A DNA stretch of 32,132 nt from Anaerolineales bacterium. GTDB taxonomy: Bacteria; Chloroflexota; Anaerolineae; Anaerolineales; Villigracilaceae. The notes under the pieces were generated by a model. It had not been told where the DNA came from and did not search any database. It worked only from the letters and a program-made list of their open reading frames with translations. The position numbers were made by a program, and so were the translations under genes. This document shows positions 1-8,690 of this stretch, piece after piece (within the stretch, counting starts at the first letter, position 1; each line of letters opens with the position of its first letter). The stretch lies in contig JAGNWT010000043.1 in assembly GCA_017985935.1 (NCBI GenBank), positions 1 to 32,132 of the forward strand, read 5' to 3'.

Positions 1-1256
1 CGCTGCCCGTCACGTGTGACAAATACATGCAGCCAGGTTACGCCGTTCACCTGACGGAAATCAGGGTAGATCTCCACCACCGTGCCGTTATCCACGGTCA
101 AGATGTATTTTCCGTTGGGGGTTTGCCTCAGGTTTGCGCCGCCGCCTTCGTTCGCGCCGACCGTGCCGAGTGTGATTGAAACTTCGGCTGTAGAGGTGAT
201 CGTCAGCGTTGGGGTCGGGGAGTTATTGACGGTTGCGGTCGGGGTCACGGTGACCGTCCCCGCTGTGGGAGAGACTGCGGGAAGTGTGACCGTGATCGTG
301 CCTTGGGATATGGGCGTTGGGGAGGGAGTCTTTGAAGGGCGGGGAGTGCTTGTCGGTGCAGGTGTCAGGGTCGGGGTTGTGGAAGGGACCGCCGTTGTCG
401 GTTGGACTGTGAGTGTTGGGGTAAATGTCGCAGCAGAAACCGCCGGTGCGTTCGCCGGGACGCCTGATCCCATCAAAGCGACCATGACCACCGCGAACAG
501 CAGGAGGAATACCGTGCTGACGAGGATTCCCGAGGTCGTGGGGCGGAGTTTCAAAAGGAAGAGCACCAACAGACCGAGCGTGCTTGCCAATGCAAAATGA
601 ACCGCGAAGACGAGTAAGCCCTGCGGGAAAATACCTTCCACGCCTGAGCCCAGCCCGAACCCGCCCGCGCTGATGGGGAGATAAAAGGCGTAGGCAATGA
701 TCACACTTGGCAGGAAGGGTTTATCTTCTGAGCGCGCAAAGGATGCGACCAGTGTGATCGCGCCGATGGCCAGCACCACCAGAGAAGGAATCCACAGACG
801 GGCGTGGATGAATACGTTGGTCAAAGTGATCGGCAGGAAGAGGCGCGCTGCAAAACCGGTCAGCAGTCCGCCGAGAAAAACGATGAGTGCGCTGATGACC
901 AAAGCCATCAGGGTTTCAAAAAGAAAACGGGGAGAGCCGGTTAGCAGGGCCAGCAGAAAACCCACCCAGGGAGTCATGAGCGGTGTGACGAGAATGCCGA
1001 GCAATAGCACGGCCTGTGAGTCCAGTAAAAATCCCAGCCCGAGAATGGCACCGCACACAAGCGAGAAAACGAATAATTCAAATGACGGGTAAGCGCGGCG
1101 TGATAGTGAGGAGATGAGCGCGGCTTGTCCTTCTGCGTCTGCAGGGAACATCTCGCGGCGGTTTGCGCGTCTGCGGCGGGCGGCGGCAGACGCTCCGCGT
1201 GAAGGCGGAGTTGGCGTTGGCTCGGAAGGGATGATGGGGTCCTGGGAAAATGACAT
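1..1256 (-). CDS. DUF389-like membrane protein with Thr/Pro linker and SH3-like domain (C-terminus beyond window)
   Basis: An uninterrupted frame runs from an ATG at 1256 to the window edge, 418 codons without a stop. The N-terminus is a short basic Pro/Ala/Arg-rich cytoplasmic segment. About six membrane segments follow (residues ~60-275), with a PLMTPWVGF segment near residue 95 that resembles the conserved PLM-x-P-x-x-G core of DUF389 proteins. Residues ~285-365 are a Thr/Pro-rich linker of the kind found outside the cell. The visible end (NLRQTPNGKYILTVDNGTVV and following) looks like a bacterial SH3 domain, which often binds cell wall. Function of DUF389 is not established. An A/T-rich -10-like box (TTTATA) lies 6 nt before the ATG. 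The family call is by motif; the SH3 call is good but truncated. Confidence 0.75.
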   Translation of the reverse strand, partial: MSFSQDPIIPSEPTPTPPSRGASAAARRRRANRREMFPADAEGQAALISSLSRRAYPSFELFVFSLVCGAILGLGFLLDSQAVLLLGILVTPLMTPWVGFLLALLTGSPRFLFETLMALVISALIVFLGGLLTGFAARLFLPITLTNVFIHARLWIPSLVVLAIGAITLVASFARSEDKPFLPSVIIAYAFYLPISAGGFGLGSGVEGIFPQGLLVFAVHFALASTLGLLVLFLLKLRPTTSGILVSTVFLLLFAVVMVALMGSGVPANAPAVSAATFTPTLTVQPTTAVPSTTPTLTPAPTSTPRPSKTPSPTPISQGTITVTLPAVSPTAGTVTVTPTATVNNSPTPTLTITSTAEVSITLGTVGANEGGGANLRQTPNGKYILTVDNGTVVEIYPDFRQVNGVTWLHVFVTRDGQ

Positions 1257-1430
1257 AAGTTTTATAAATGAAAGTTGTACTGCCGCATAATCATGATGTT
1301 CCATTATACAGGGGATGGATGGAGAGCGGGAGGTGAAAAAGCCTGCGATTGCCATACGGCGGAAAGACCGAAGAATTGAGTCTGGCTCGTATGGTAATAT
1401 GTTCATATCCTTCCCAAGGGAATCGCTTTG

Positions 1431-3008
1431 ATGGAAAAAATTCGCGAGTATTCAAAACAGAACCGGGTGTTCCTGTCTTTGTCCATGCTGTTCGTTGGCT
1501 GGGCGCTGGCATTTATTTACAACTCTTCGTATGTTGCCATGGATGAGAGGCGTTATTTCAATCTTTTTGATGACGCGATGATCTCCATGCGCTACGCGTG
1601 GAATTTCGCCCACGGTCAGGGACTGGTATGGAATGCGGGCGAGCGTGTGGAGGGATACACAAACCTGTTGATGACTCTCTTGATGTCGCTGGCTGCGCTC
1701 GTGCTCGATAAAAGATACGCGGTGCTCGCTGTTCAACTCACGGGGATATTCTTTGGGCTTGGCTCGGCATTCCTGGCTGTAAAGATATTCGAGAATGTAA
1801 GAGCGCTTGAAAAGAACGCCCTGCGTTACCTGATCTTTGTGGTTGTGCTTTTGTATTACCCGCTGCAGTACTGGTCTCTGTTGGGCATGGAAACCGGTTT
1901 GCTGGCATTCTTGCTTGGCGCGGGCGTGTTGTGCTCGTTGAAGTATGCCGAAAAACTGGAAGTTAAATATCTCTGGTGGATGTCGGCATGTTTTGGGCTC
2001 GCGTATCTCACTCGGAACGATTCCCTGCTATTCACAGCGTTGGCTTTTCTTTATCTGCTCCCCACTCTACGGCATGGACGCAGATCGGTCCTGCTCTTTC
2101 TCGCAGCCGGAATGTTATATGGGGCGTTCGTGATCGGACAGACCGTTTTCCGTTATGACTATTATGGCGCGGTCATGCCCAACACATACACTCTGAAACT
2201 GGTTGGCATGCCATTGGTGGAAAGACTGCAAAATGGCTGGGGATTTATCCAGCCGTTCTTGAAAGAGACCGGCGTGATCTTGCTGCTCGCGCTGGCAGGG
2301 ACCGTTGTGATTCCGTCCCGCCAAAAGGCGTATCTGCTCGGTCTATCCTTGACCTCGATCCTGTATCAGGTCTATGTGGGTGGAGACCCGTGGTCATATT
2401 GGCGCATCATGTCGCCGACCATGCCCTTCCTGTTGATCTTGTTTGTGTTGGCGTTTGAGGGATTTCTGAAACTCGCATTCAAACCTTTGCGTGGGTCCGT
2501 ACTTAACGCGCTGTTGACCGTGGCTGTCCTTGGCGGCTTGCTTCAGGCCAATTTCCGTTTTTTACCTGAAATGTCCCTAAGCGAATTGCCTTATGACAAT
2601 GAAGCCTCGCGCAAACACACCGACCTGGCCCTCGCGCTCAATACGGTAACGAATGACAGCGCAACCATCGGAGTTTTTTGGGCGGGAACCACACCCTATT
2701 ACACCGACCGCTTCGTATTGGATTTTCTCGGCAAGTCAGACCCTTACATTGCAAACCTGCCGCCCGACCTTTCAGGGAAGATCGGCTGGAACGGCATGAA
2801 CAGCGTTCCCGGACATAACAAGTATGACCTGAATTATTCCATTGTGGAGCTGCGCCCAACTTATGTGCAAGACCTTGTGTGGGGCGGGCAGGATCTGAGC
2901 GCATGGGGAATGGAGCACTACGCGAGTGTCAGATATAAGGGTGTGCGCATGTATCTGTTGAAGGATTCTCCCGCAGTAGATTGGGAGAAAGTTGAGCTGT
3001 TGCCATAG
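1431..3008 (+). CDS. GT-C type integral-membrane glycosyltransferase, AftB-like
   Basis: A 525-residue polytopic protein with about ten or more hydrophobic segments. After the first membrane helix it has a DD pair (residues 47-48, [13 protein letters not shown]) and then [11 protein letters not shown]. That arrangement is typical of GT-C glycosyltransferases using polyprenyl-phosphate sugars, and the DDA-I-S-RYA...GLV-N-GERVEGY-N pattern resembles mycobacterial AftB. The acidic pair would be the catalytic base region on the outer face. The C-terminal ~130 residues are soluble and probably extracellular. I place the start at ATG 1431, 10 nt after AAGGGA, rather than the TTG directly before it. 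The sugar and acceptor are unknown. A UbiA-family DPPR-synthase-like gene at the other end of the window is a possible donor-pathway partner, but this is inference. Confidence 0.7.
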   Translation: MEKIREYSKQNRVFLSLSMLFVGWALAFIYNSSYVAMDERRYFNLFDDAMISMRYAWNFAHGQGLVWNAGERVEGYTNLLMTLLMSLAALVLDKRYAVLAVQLTGIFFGLGSAFLAVKIFENVRALEKNALRYLIFVVVLLYYPLQYWSLLGMETGLLAFLLGAGVLCSLKYAEKLEVKYLWWMSACFGLAYLTRNDSLLFTALAFLYLLPTLRHGRRSVLLFLAAGMLYGAFVIGQTVFRYDYYGAVMPNTYTLKLVGMPLVERLQNGWGFIQPFLKETGVILLLALAGTVVIPSRQKAYLLGLSLTSILYQVYVGGDPWSYWRIMSPTMPFLLILFVLAFEGFLKLAFKPLRGSVLNALLTVAVLGGLLQANFRFLPEMSLSELPYDNEASRKHTDLALALNTVTNDSATIGVFWAGTTPYYTDRFVLDFLGKSDPYIANLPPDLSGKIGWNGMNSVPGHNKYDLNYSIVELRPTYVQDLVWGGQDLSAWGMEHYASVRYKGVRMYLLKDSPAVDWEKVELLP

Positions 3009-3028
3009 AAGGTCAAGGAGGATTGGTC

Positions 3029-3871
3029 ATGTCGAACGAGCCGCGTGTCTATCGTCAATCGTCACTTCAAGTTATTTTGATGATCGTCGCTTTTTCTGTT
3101 CTGGGGATCGGGCTGGTCATTTCGATGGCTTTTGTGGAGTTCCAATATTTACTCCTTGCTTTAGGCGTGTTGGGCGTGACTTTCACGATCGCCTTGTATT
3201 CCCAGACTTTGAAGACCATCATTTCAGATTCTGAGATATCCACTCAGAGCCTGCTCGGAGTCAAGTCGCTGCGGTGGACCGAGATCAGCCGGGTAACGGG
3301 CAGCGGCAACGGCATCAAACTGCATAACTTCGACGGTGACGTGACCCTTGCTCCCAGCACGCAATTGCCGGGTTATGAAGAGATCGTGGAAACGATCGGA
3401 AGTAAACGTCCCGATCTGTTCGATCCGTTGGAATACAAAGAGATGAAGAAAAGTTGGCCGGCCTGGGCAACGATCGTTATATTCGCGATCTTTTTCATTG
3501 GAATGATTTTGGGGTTCATCTTCGCTTTTATCAACACGCCCAATTCTTCGGCGGCTTTGTTCCTGCCGGCCGGGATGTCTTCCATTCTTTTGATCGTCTT
3601 TCTGGGTGTGATCCTCTCCGCGCCGCAGGCGGTCACGTTGAACGGGAACTCCCTGCTGCTCACCTATCTCTTCAAGGAGAAGACCGTGCTTGCAGACGAA
3701 GTCTCATCTGTTTCGCTGAGTTTTATCCAGACCCGAAACGGGAAGAATTACTTTGTCCAACTCAACCAGCGAAATAAAAAGACGCTCAAGATCTCAAGTT
3801 TGGGACCCGGACTTCCGATCTTGTATCTGGTGCTCAAGAACTGGCATGCAAAAAACTCAAAATTGGTCTGA
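3029..3871 (+). CDS. Membrane protein with two TM-hairpin/PH-like modules
   Basis: A 280-residue protein. Two hydrophobic hairpins (about residues 14-57 and 146-203) are each followed by a beta-rich soluble segment: ISDSEISTQSLLGVKSLRWT, and TLNGNSLLLTYLFKEKTVLA with its continuation. The pattern 'surface strand, L-x-W/V-x-E-I-S-x-V' is typical of bacterial PH-like (bPH2/YdbS-type) membrane proteins. The halves look like an internal duplication. The ATG at 3029 has AAGGAG 8 nt upstream and is preferred over the TTG at 3023. It begins 20 bp after the glycosyltransferase stop, so the two are probably cotranscribed. No catalytic residues are visible and the function is unknown. Confidence 0.6.
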   Translation: MSNEPRVYRQSSLQVILMIVAFSVLGIGLVISMAFVEFQYLLLALGVLGVTFTIALYSQTLKTIISDSEISTQSLLGVKSLRWTEISRVTGSGNGIKLHNFDGDVTLAPSTQLPGYEEIVETIGSKRPDLFDPLEYKEMKKSWPAWATIVIFAIFFIGMILGFIFAFINTPNSSAALFLPAGMSSILLIVFLGVILSAPQAVTLNGNSLLLTYLFKEKTVLADEVSSVSLSFIQTRNGKNYFVQLNQRNKKTLKISSLGPGLPILYLVLKNWHAKNSKLV

Positions 3872-3875
3872 CAAC

Positions 3876-3912
3876 CCGGCAAAATTAATACACGATGTTA
3901 ATTTTTAGCCGG
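3876..3912. other. Imperfect hairpin after the PH-like gene
   Basis: CCGGCAAAATTAA (3876-3888) pairs with TTAATTTTTAGCCGG (3898-3912) around a 9-nt loop, with two unpaired bases on the right arm. It lies 5 bp after the stop of the PH-like gene. No T-run follows, so it is at best a weak terminator or processing structure. The rest of 3872-4130 contains a TATAAT at 3924-3929 and GTGTCA (4089-4094)/TGACAC (4104-4109), an inverted repeat just upstream of the next gene. I see no open frame in this gap. Confidence 0.4.
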
Positions 3913-4130
3913 TAAGTACACTGTATAATAGCCCTGCGCGTGTCCAATGACCGGCGCGTGACTTTTACGACAGGCGGTACTATAAAATGATCTGTGATAT
4001 TTCCCTTTAGCTTTCCCGAAGTGTGTCGCGCAGGCTCAAGCCTTGGCGCCGGACGCAGTATTGTTTCCGCTCGATCTTTTACTCATACGTGTCACTTGAT
4101 AACTGACACTTTGAACCTGGTACTTTAACT

Positions 4131-5753
4131 ATGACTCAACACAGAATTACAGACGACCTGGAAGCGCTCCTTGAAGTGCTTCCGTCCAATATACGCCATG
4201 CGGTGGAAAAGGCGAACAACAGCGAGAGACTGCTCGAGATCGTCATTGATCTGGGGCGCATGCCCACGGCGCGTTTCGTGGATGACGAGATCACCCTGCT
4301 CGAAAAAGAGATCACCCGCGCCGAGATCGACCACGTCACCGAGCGCATCGGAAACTTTGACTCAGACAACCGCGCTGGCATGGAGCGCACGCTTCACCGC
4401 ATCTCGGCCATCCGTAACCGGCTTGGTGCCATTGTCGGTTTAACCTGCCGCGTGGGACGCGCCGTGTACGGAACAGTGGACATCATTCAGGACATCATTG
4501 AATCCGGAAAGTCCGTGCTGATCCTCGGGAGGCCCGGCGTGGGTAAGACCACCCTGCTGCGTGAAGCCGCCCGCATCCTCGCGGACTCTTCGCGCAAGCG
4601 CGTGGTCATCGTGGATACCTCCAACGAGATCGGCGGCGATGGCGATGTGCCGCATCCCGCAGTGGGACGCGCGCGCCGCATGCAGGTCAGCCAGCCCATG
4701 CTCCAGCACGAGGTGATGATCGAAGCCGTGGAAAACCACAACCCCGAGGTCATCGTCATTGACGAGATCGGGCGCGAGCTTGAAGCGCAGGCAGCGCGTA
4801 CCATTGCCGAGCGCGGCGTTCAACTCATCGGCACGGCGCACGGGCAAACCCTCGACAATCTTTTGCTCAACCCAACCCTCAGTGACCTTGTCGGCGGCAT
4901 TGAAGCTGTCACACTTTCAGATGAAGAAGCCCGCAGACGCGGCACGCAGAAAACCGTTTTGGAGCGCCGCTCACCCCCGACCTTCGATGTTGTGATCGAG
5001 ATCCAAACCCGTGACCGTTTCGCGGTTCACCTGGATGTCACCGCCTCGGTCGATGCGCTGCTGCGAGAAGCCCCCGTGCCGCCCGAAGTCCGCATGCGCG
5101 ATGCCGAAGGGAAGATCGTGATCGAGAAAGCCGCCCCCGTAACCCGGTCTCGTGTGGAAGCGCGGGAAGTGGTCAAGGCTCCCCGCCGCGGACGACAAAC
5201 TGCCGATCAGACTCAGGGTCAGCCTGCTCCTGCCTCCGAAGGGCTAAGCCCTGCGCCCGTGCAGACTCAGATCATATCCACGGCTCCTTTGCAAACCATG
5301 CGAGTCTACGCTTATGGCGTGGCACGTAATCGACTCGCGCAAGCCGCCAAGAGACTCGGCGTGCCCGCTGTGGTGGTGACCGATGTCGATCAGGCAGATA
5401 CGCTCGTCACCCTGCGGACGTATTACCGCAACCGTGAACAGACAGTGATGGAAGCCGAACATCGCGGACTGCCGATCTATGTTTTGCGCGCGAATACCGT
5501 GGCGCAGGTGGAGCAGTTCCTCGGCGATTTGTTCAACATCAGCGAGCAGCCGCAGCGCGACAGCATGGACAGCGTGCGCGAAGAAACCCAGCGCGCGATC
5601 TCGGCGGTGCTCAACGGGGAGCGTTGGGTGGACCTGCCTCCCGGCACATCTCTTGTGCGAAGGCTGCAGCACGAATTGGCTCGCAATGCTGAGTTGGTTT
5701 CCCACTCATACGGCAAAGAACCCCGAAGACATGTAAGAATTTTTAGGGAGTAG
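4131..5753 (+). CDS. SpoIIIAA/Ycf45-like AAA ATPase with C-terminal R3H domain
   Basis: A 540-residue protein. Residues ~1-110 form a helical N-terminal domain. The ATPase core has Walker A GRPGVGKTT (133-141), the family hallmark DTSNEIGGDGDVPHPAVGRA (162-181) and Walker B VIVIDEIG (207-214). This matches the single-stranded nucleic-acid-binding R3H ATPase group that includes plastid Ycf45 and is related to sporulation protein SpoIIIAA. A basic/Pro-rich linker (~340-385) leads to a second domain (~388-468), then a C-terminal R3H domain with the R-x3-H signature RRLQH (510-514), expected to bind single-stranded RNA or DNA. The start has no strong ribosome site. A hairpin terminator follows at 5781. 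The cellular role is not established, and no sporulation genes are nearby. Confidence 0.85.
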   Translation: MTQHRITDDLEALLEVLPSNIRHAVEKANNSERLLEIVIDLGRMPTARFVDDEITLLEKEITRAEIDHVTERIGNFDSDNRAGMERTLHRISAIRNRLGAIVGLTCRVGRAVYGTVDIIQDIIESGKSVLILGRPGVGKTTLLREAARILADSSRKRVVIVDTSNEIGGDGDVPHPAVGRARRMQVSQPMLQHEVMIEAVENHNPEVIVIDEIGRELEAQAARTIAERGVQLIGTAHGQTLDNLLLNPTLSDLVGGIEAVTLSDEEARRRGTQKTVLERRSPPTFDVVIEIQTRDRFAVHLDVTASVDALLREAPVPPEVRMRDAEGKIVIEKAAPVTRSRVEAREVVKAPRRGRQTADQTQGQPAPASEGLSPAPVQTQIISTAPLQTMRVYAYGVARNRLAQAAKRLGVPAVVVTDVDQADTLVTLRTYYRNREQTVMEAEHRGLPIYVLRANTVAQVEQFLGDLFNISEQPQRDSMDSVREETQRAISAVLNGERWVDLPPGTSLVRRLQHELARNAELVSHSYGKEPRRHVRIFRE

Positions 5754-5780
5754 AAGAGATAGAGAATAGTGATTAGAGAA

Positions 5781-5806
5781 TAGGGAGCTACGGCTCCCTA
5801 TTTTTT
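5781..5806 (+). terminator. Intrinsic terminator after the R3H ATPase gene
   Basis: TAGGGAGC (5781-5788) pairs perfectly with GCTCCCTA (5793-5800) around a TACG tetraloop, followed by six T. It separates the ATPase gene from tmk, so tmk needs its own promoter. Confidence 0.9.
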
Positions 5807-5854
5807 ATGTTACCATTCGCAAAATTCTATTCGCCATTCAATACAGATAAAACC

Positions 5855-6475
5855 ATGTTCATCACCCTCGAAGGACCGGAAGGCTCCGGCAAAACATCAC
5901 ACATCCCTTATCTCGTGGAATATTTGCGCGAGAAAGGATACACCGTTTTCCCCACCCGTGAACCGGGCGGAACATCCATCAGCGAACAGATCCGCGATAT
6001 TTTGCATGACCTGAAGAACGCCGAAATGCACGCGCGGACAGAGACCCTGCTCTATCAGGCGGCGCGCGCACAGATCGTGGAGCAGGTCATCAAGCCTCGT
6101 TTGGATGCGCGTGAGGTTGTCATCTCTGACCGTTATTACGATTCGACGATCGCCTATCAGGGATACGGTCATCAACAGGATCTGGCACAGGTCCGTGCGC
6201 TGGTGAAGTACGCCACTGGCGGCTTGACTCCCGACCTGACGATCCTGCTCGATCTTGATGTGGAAGTGGGACTGGCGAGAAAGAAAGGCGACAAGGATTG
6301 GAACCGCATGGATGCCAAGACCGTGGAGTTCCATCAACGAGTCCGCGCGGGGTATTTGGAAATGGTCAAGTCTGAACCACGCAGGTGGGTGATCGTCAAC
6401 TCTGAGCAAAAGTGGGATGACGTGCAGGCGGAGTTGAAGAAGGTGATCGTGGATAAGCTGCAAGCTACAGGTTGA
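5855..6475 (+). CDS. tmk: Thymidylate kinase
   Basis: dTMP + ATP to dTDP + ADP, an essential step of dTTP synthesis in the cytoplasm. The 206-residue length is normal for the family. The P-loop GPEGSGKT is at residues 7-14 and the TMK signature DRYYDSTIAYQGYG at 92-105, with the DR pair that binds substrate. The REPGGT motif (35-40) is also diagnostic. An in-frame ATG at 5807 would add 16 residues before the FITLEG strand, which is atypical; the ATG at 5855 starts exactly where family members start. It is first in a run with map (6-bp gap) and an S51 peptidase. It has no clear ribosome site, so it may be read as a leaderless or weakly initiated message. Confidence 0.95.
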   Translation: MFITLEGPEGSGKTSHIPYLVEYLREKGYTVFPTREPGGTSISEQIRDILHDLKNAEMHARTETLLYQAARAQIVEQVIKPRLDAREVVISDRYYDSTIAYQGYGHQQDLAQVRALVKYATGGLTPDLTILLDLDVEVGLARKKGDKDWNRMDAKTVEFHQRVRAGYLEMVKSEPRRWVIVNSEQKWDDVQAELKKVIVDKLQATG

Positions 6476-6481
6476 AAGCCA

Positions 6482-7225
6482 ATGATTGTTGAAAACGAAA
6501 ACGATATCAAACATTTGAAAGCCATTGGTCACATTTGTGCGATGGCCTTGCGAAAGATGATGGACAGCGCCAAGCCCGGCATGACCACCGCCGAGTTGGA
6601 TTCGATCGGCATGGAATTTTTACAGAAGGAAGGCGCGCAGTCCGCGCCGATGGCGATGTATCAATTCCCCGGCGCGACCTGCATCAGCATTTCGCCTGTC
6701 ATCGCGCATGGCATTCCCGGTGATCATGTCTTGCGGGAAGGCGAGTTGATCAACATCGATGTCTCTGCCGAACTGAATGGCTATATGGGAGACACAGGCG
6801 CTTCAATGGTGATCGCAAAGCATGTGCCGCAGTACGAGAAAATGATCGAAGCCACCAAGTCTGCTTTGGCGAAGGCGGTGAGCGTTGCGCGGGCGGGGCA
6901 GCCCCTCAACCTGATCGGCAAGACCATCCAGGATGAAGCGAAGCGGCATGGCTACGGCGTCATCTACGACTTGACCGGTCATGGGATAGGGCATCGTCTG
7001 CATGAAGAACCTACCCAGGTCTTTAACTATTACACCTCCAAAGACCGCCGCATTCTTGAAGAGGGGGTGGTTCTGGCTATTGAGCCTTTCCTCACGACCG
7101 GCAAAGGACATGTTCTCGAAGAGCGTGACGGCTGGTCGCTGCGAACGACAGACAAGACCATTGCTGCGCAATTCGAGCACACGGTCATTGTCACGAAAAA
7201 TGAGCCGATCATCCTGACGATATAA
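6482..7225 (+). CDS. map: Methionine aminopeptidase, type I
   Basis: Removes the initiator methionine from new proteins; a two-metal enzyme. At 247 residues it is standard type Ia length, without an SH3-like N-terminal extension. All the expected residues are present: substrate His76 (IAHGIP), metal ligands Asp93 (NIDVSA), Asp104 (GDTG), His167 (GHGIG), Glu201 (AIEPF) and Glu232 (FEHT), plus His174 (LHEEP). Spacings match the E. coli enzyme. Only 6 bp separate it from tmk and 9 bp from the peptidase gene downstream, so the three are probably one operon. Confidence 0.96.
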   Translation: MIVENENDIKHLKAIGHICAMALRKMMDSAKPGMTTAELDSIGMEFLQKEGAQSAPMAMYQFPGATCISISPVIAHGIPGDHVLREGELINIDVSAELNGYMGDTGASMVIAKHVPQYEKMIEATKSALAKAVSVARAGQPLNLIGKTIQDEAKRHGYGVIYDLTGHGIGHRLHEEPTQVFNYYTSKDRRILEEGVVLAIEPFLTTGKGHVLEERDGWSLRTTDKTIAAQFEHTVIVTKNEPIILTI

Positions 7226-7234
7226 ATTCCCCCC

Positions 7235-7918
7235 ATGGCAAACCTGCATCTGTTCTCATCGCCCGGCAGGGACGATATCCGCTATATTATTGAGGCTGCC
7301 CGCGCATACCTGGAGCATAAAACGAATGCGACGGTTGCGTATCTGCCCTTTGCTTCGCTTTATGCTGAACGTTGGCAGGAAGTGACAGAAGATTCCTTCA
7401 AGGGGTTGGCGCAGATAGAAACCCTCAACGCAGAGACCATGTCTCTGCCTGAGATGGAAGATATTGTCCGCCGAGCTTCGGTGGTTTACATTTCGGGCGG
7501 CAATACCTTCCTGCTCGGTCATCGCTTGCACGTCAGTAAATTGATGCCTTTCCTGCGCAAGAAAGTACAGGCTGGTTTGCCCGTTGTAGCTTTTAGCGCA
7601 GGGACCGTTTTGTGCGGACCGAATATCCTCACCTCTGAGGATATGAATACGGTTGAGACTTCACACTTTGATGGATTGAATGCCACGCCATTTAATTTTT
7701 TGTCTCACTACCCGCTGGATGATTATGGGCAAGCCATGAAAGATGCCTGGCTTGCAGATTATCATTTCTTTCATGACAACCCTGTCATCATGCTGTCTGA
7801 TGGCGCTTGTGTGAAAGTGGATGGGAAGAAGGCAGTCCTTGTCCGCGGCGATGCCTGGATCTTGCGGAAAGATCAGGAAAAGGAAAAGTTGGAAGCGGGC
7901 CGATTGATCGCTGTATAA
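7235..7918 (+). CDS. Peptidase family S51 (PepE-like) protein
   Basis: A 227-residue cytoplasmic protein of the class-I-glutamine-amidotransferase-like fold. YISGGNTFLL (85-94) is the oxyanion-region signature of S51. The nucleophile elbow AFSAGTVLCG (119-128) has Ser121. Asp136 and His158 fall at spacings equal to the Ser120/Asp135/His157 triad of Salmonella PepE (alpha-aspartyl dipeptidase). Other S51 members are cyanophycinases, but those are longer. Following map, it could help recycle small peptides, though specificity cannot be read from sequence. It ends at a shared bidirectional terminator. Confidence 0.85.
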   Translation: MANLHLFSSPGRDDIRYIIEAARAYLEHKTNATVAYLPFASLYAERWQEVTEDSFKGLAQIETLNAETMSLPEMEDIVRRASVVYISGGNTFLLGHRLHVSKLMPFLRKKVQAGLPVVAFSAGTVLCGPNILTSEDMNTVETSHFDGLNATPFNFLSHYPLDDYGQAMKDAWLADYHFFHDNPVIMLSDGACVKVDGKKAVLVRGDAWILRKDQEKEKLEAGRLIAV

Positions 7919-7933
7919 GAAATGAAAAATGTT

Positions 7934-7981
7934 AAATCAAAATCCCTGCCGGGTTTTAATTCCGGGCAGGGATTTTGATTT
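7934..7981. terminator. Bidirectional terminator between the S51 peptidase and LOG-family genes
   Basis: AAATCAAAATCCCTGCC (7934-7950) is the exact reverse complement of 7965-7981. Seventeen base pairs have A-runs on one side and T-runs on the other, so the hairpin can stop transcription from both convergent genes. It ends 1 bp from the stop codon of the minus-strand gene. Confidence 0.9.
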
Positions 7982-7982
7982 A

Positions 7983-8564
7983 CTAATCCTCTTTCAGCCA
8001 TCTCTTGACCGCTTCGTGCGGGTGCTTGTATTTTTCCATCGCGTTCAATAATTGAATTGGATCCACATCGCAGTGAACGGCATTGCGATGCTCGGGGTAA
8101 ACGAATCCTTCTGCCACGGCGTGATCCATGGCTGCCAGCAGGGGATCGTAGTATTTGCGCACGTTGAGCAGCCCGACCGGTTTTTCGTGCGCGCCGGTCT
8201 GCGCCCAGGTGATGGTCTCAAAGAGTTCATCCCAGGTGCCGAACCCGCCGGGTAGGGCAATGTAGCCTTCGGCGAGTTCGTGCATGCGGGCCTTACGCCC
8301 GTGCATGTCTGGCGTCACTTCCATGCGGGTCAAGCCGGTGTGAGCAAGAGCGGGGGTGTTCATCGAAGGGATGATGATCCCGATCACTTCTCCTCCGGCT
8401 TCCACTGCGCCGTTCGCCACCGCGCCCATCAAGCCTGTTTTCCCGCCGCCATACACAAGGCGGATTCCCCTGTCTGCCAGAATCTTCCCCAGTTGGTGTG
8501 CCGCGGAGATATAGTCTGCGTGAACCGCGTCTGAAGACCCACAAAATACACATATTGATTTCAT
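7983..8564 (-). CDS. LOG-family nucleoside-monophosphate phosphoribohydrolase (TIGR00730 type)
   Basis: A 193-residue Rossmann-fold protein. The N-terminus ICVFCGSSD, the nucleotide segment LVYGGGKTGLMGAVA (37-51) and the family signature PGGFGTWDELFE (105-116), with catalytic Glu and upstream Arg92, identify the LYSINE DECARBOXYLASE-like/LOG family. Characterised members release cytokinin-type or AMP bases from 5'-monophosphates; older 'lysine decarboxylase' labels are wrong for the family. Standing alone on the minus strand, it gives no context for substrate. The upstream region 8565-8690 is shared with the divergent dnaJ-like gene. Confidence 0.9.
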   Translation of the reverse strand: MKSICVFCGSSDAVHADYISAAHQLGKILADRGIRLVYGGGKTGLMGAVANGAVEAGGEVIGIIIPSMNTPALAHTGLTRMEVTPDMHGRKARMHELAEGYIALPGGFGTWDELFETITWAQTGAHEKPVGLLNVRKYYDPLLAAMDHAVAEGFVYPEHRNAVHCDVDPIQLLNAMEKYKHPHEAVKRWLKED

Positions 8565-8654
8565 CGGTTATTTATCTTCCCTGTTTAGAATATTTTTGCA
8601 ACTGTAACATAAAAAGTCACAGGTTAGAGTTGTGTTAGTGTGCCCTTTGAGTGC

Positions 8655-8683
8655 TTGACTTGACACTTGCGCGGTGATAACAA
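8655..8683 (+). promoter_or_regulatory. Candidate promoter of the dnaJ-like gene
   Basis: TTGACT (8655-8660), a 17-bp spacer and TAACAA (8678-8683), 7 nt before the ATG at 8691. The -35 is good and the -10 weak. If used, the transcript would start at or next to the start codon. An overlapping TTGACA at 8660 lacks a good -10 partner. Confidence 0.45.
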
Positions 8684-8690
8684 TAGCCTT

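Noticed and set aside
82..1092. Plus-strand open frames of 172 and 131 codons at the left edge
   Set aside because: They are shadows of the minus-strand DUF389-like/SH3 gene, which is open across the whole 1256 bp and gives clear membrane helices and domains.
4131..5753. A sporulation role for the SpoIIIAA-like ATPase
   Set aside because: The R3H fusion and the hallmark sequence fit the Ycf45/R3H group found in non-sporulating bacteria and plastids. No other spoIIIA gene is adjacent.
5807..5854. Upstream in-frame start of tmk giving 16 extra residues
   Set aside because: The first ATG sits at the edge of the preceding terminator's T-run. The extension has no counterpart in thymidylate kinases, and the second ATG matches the usual start.
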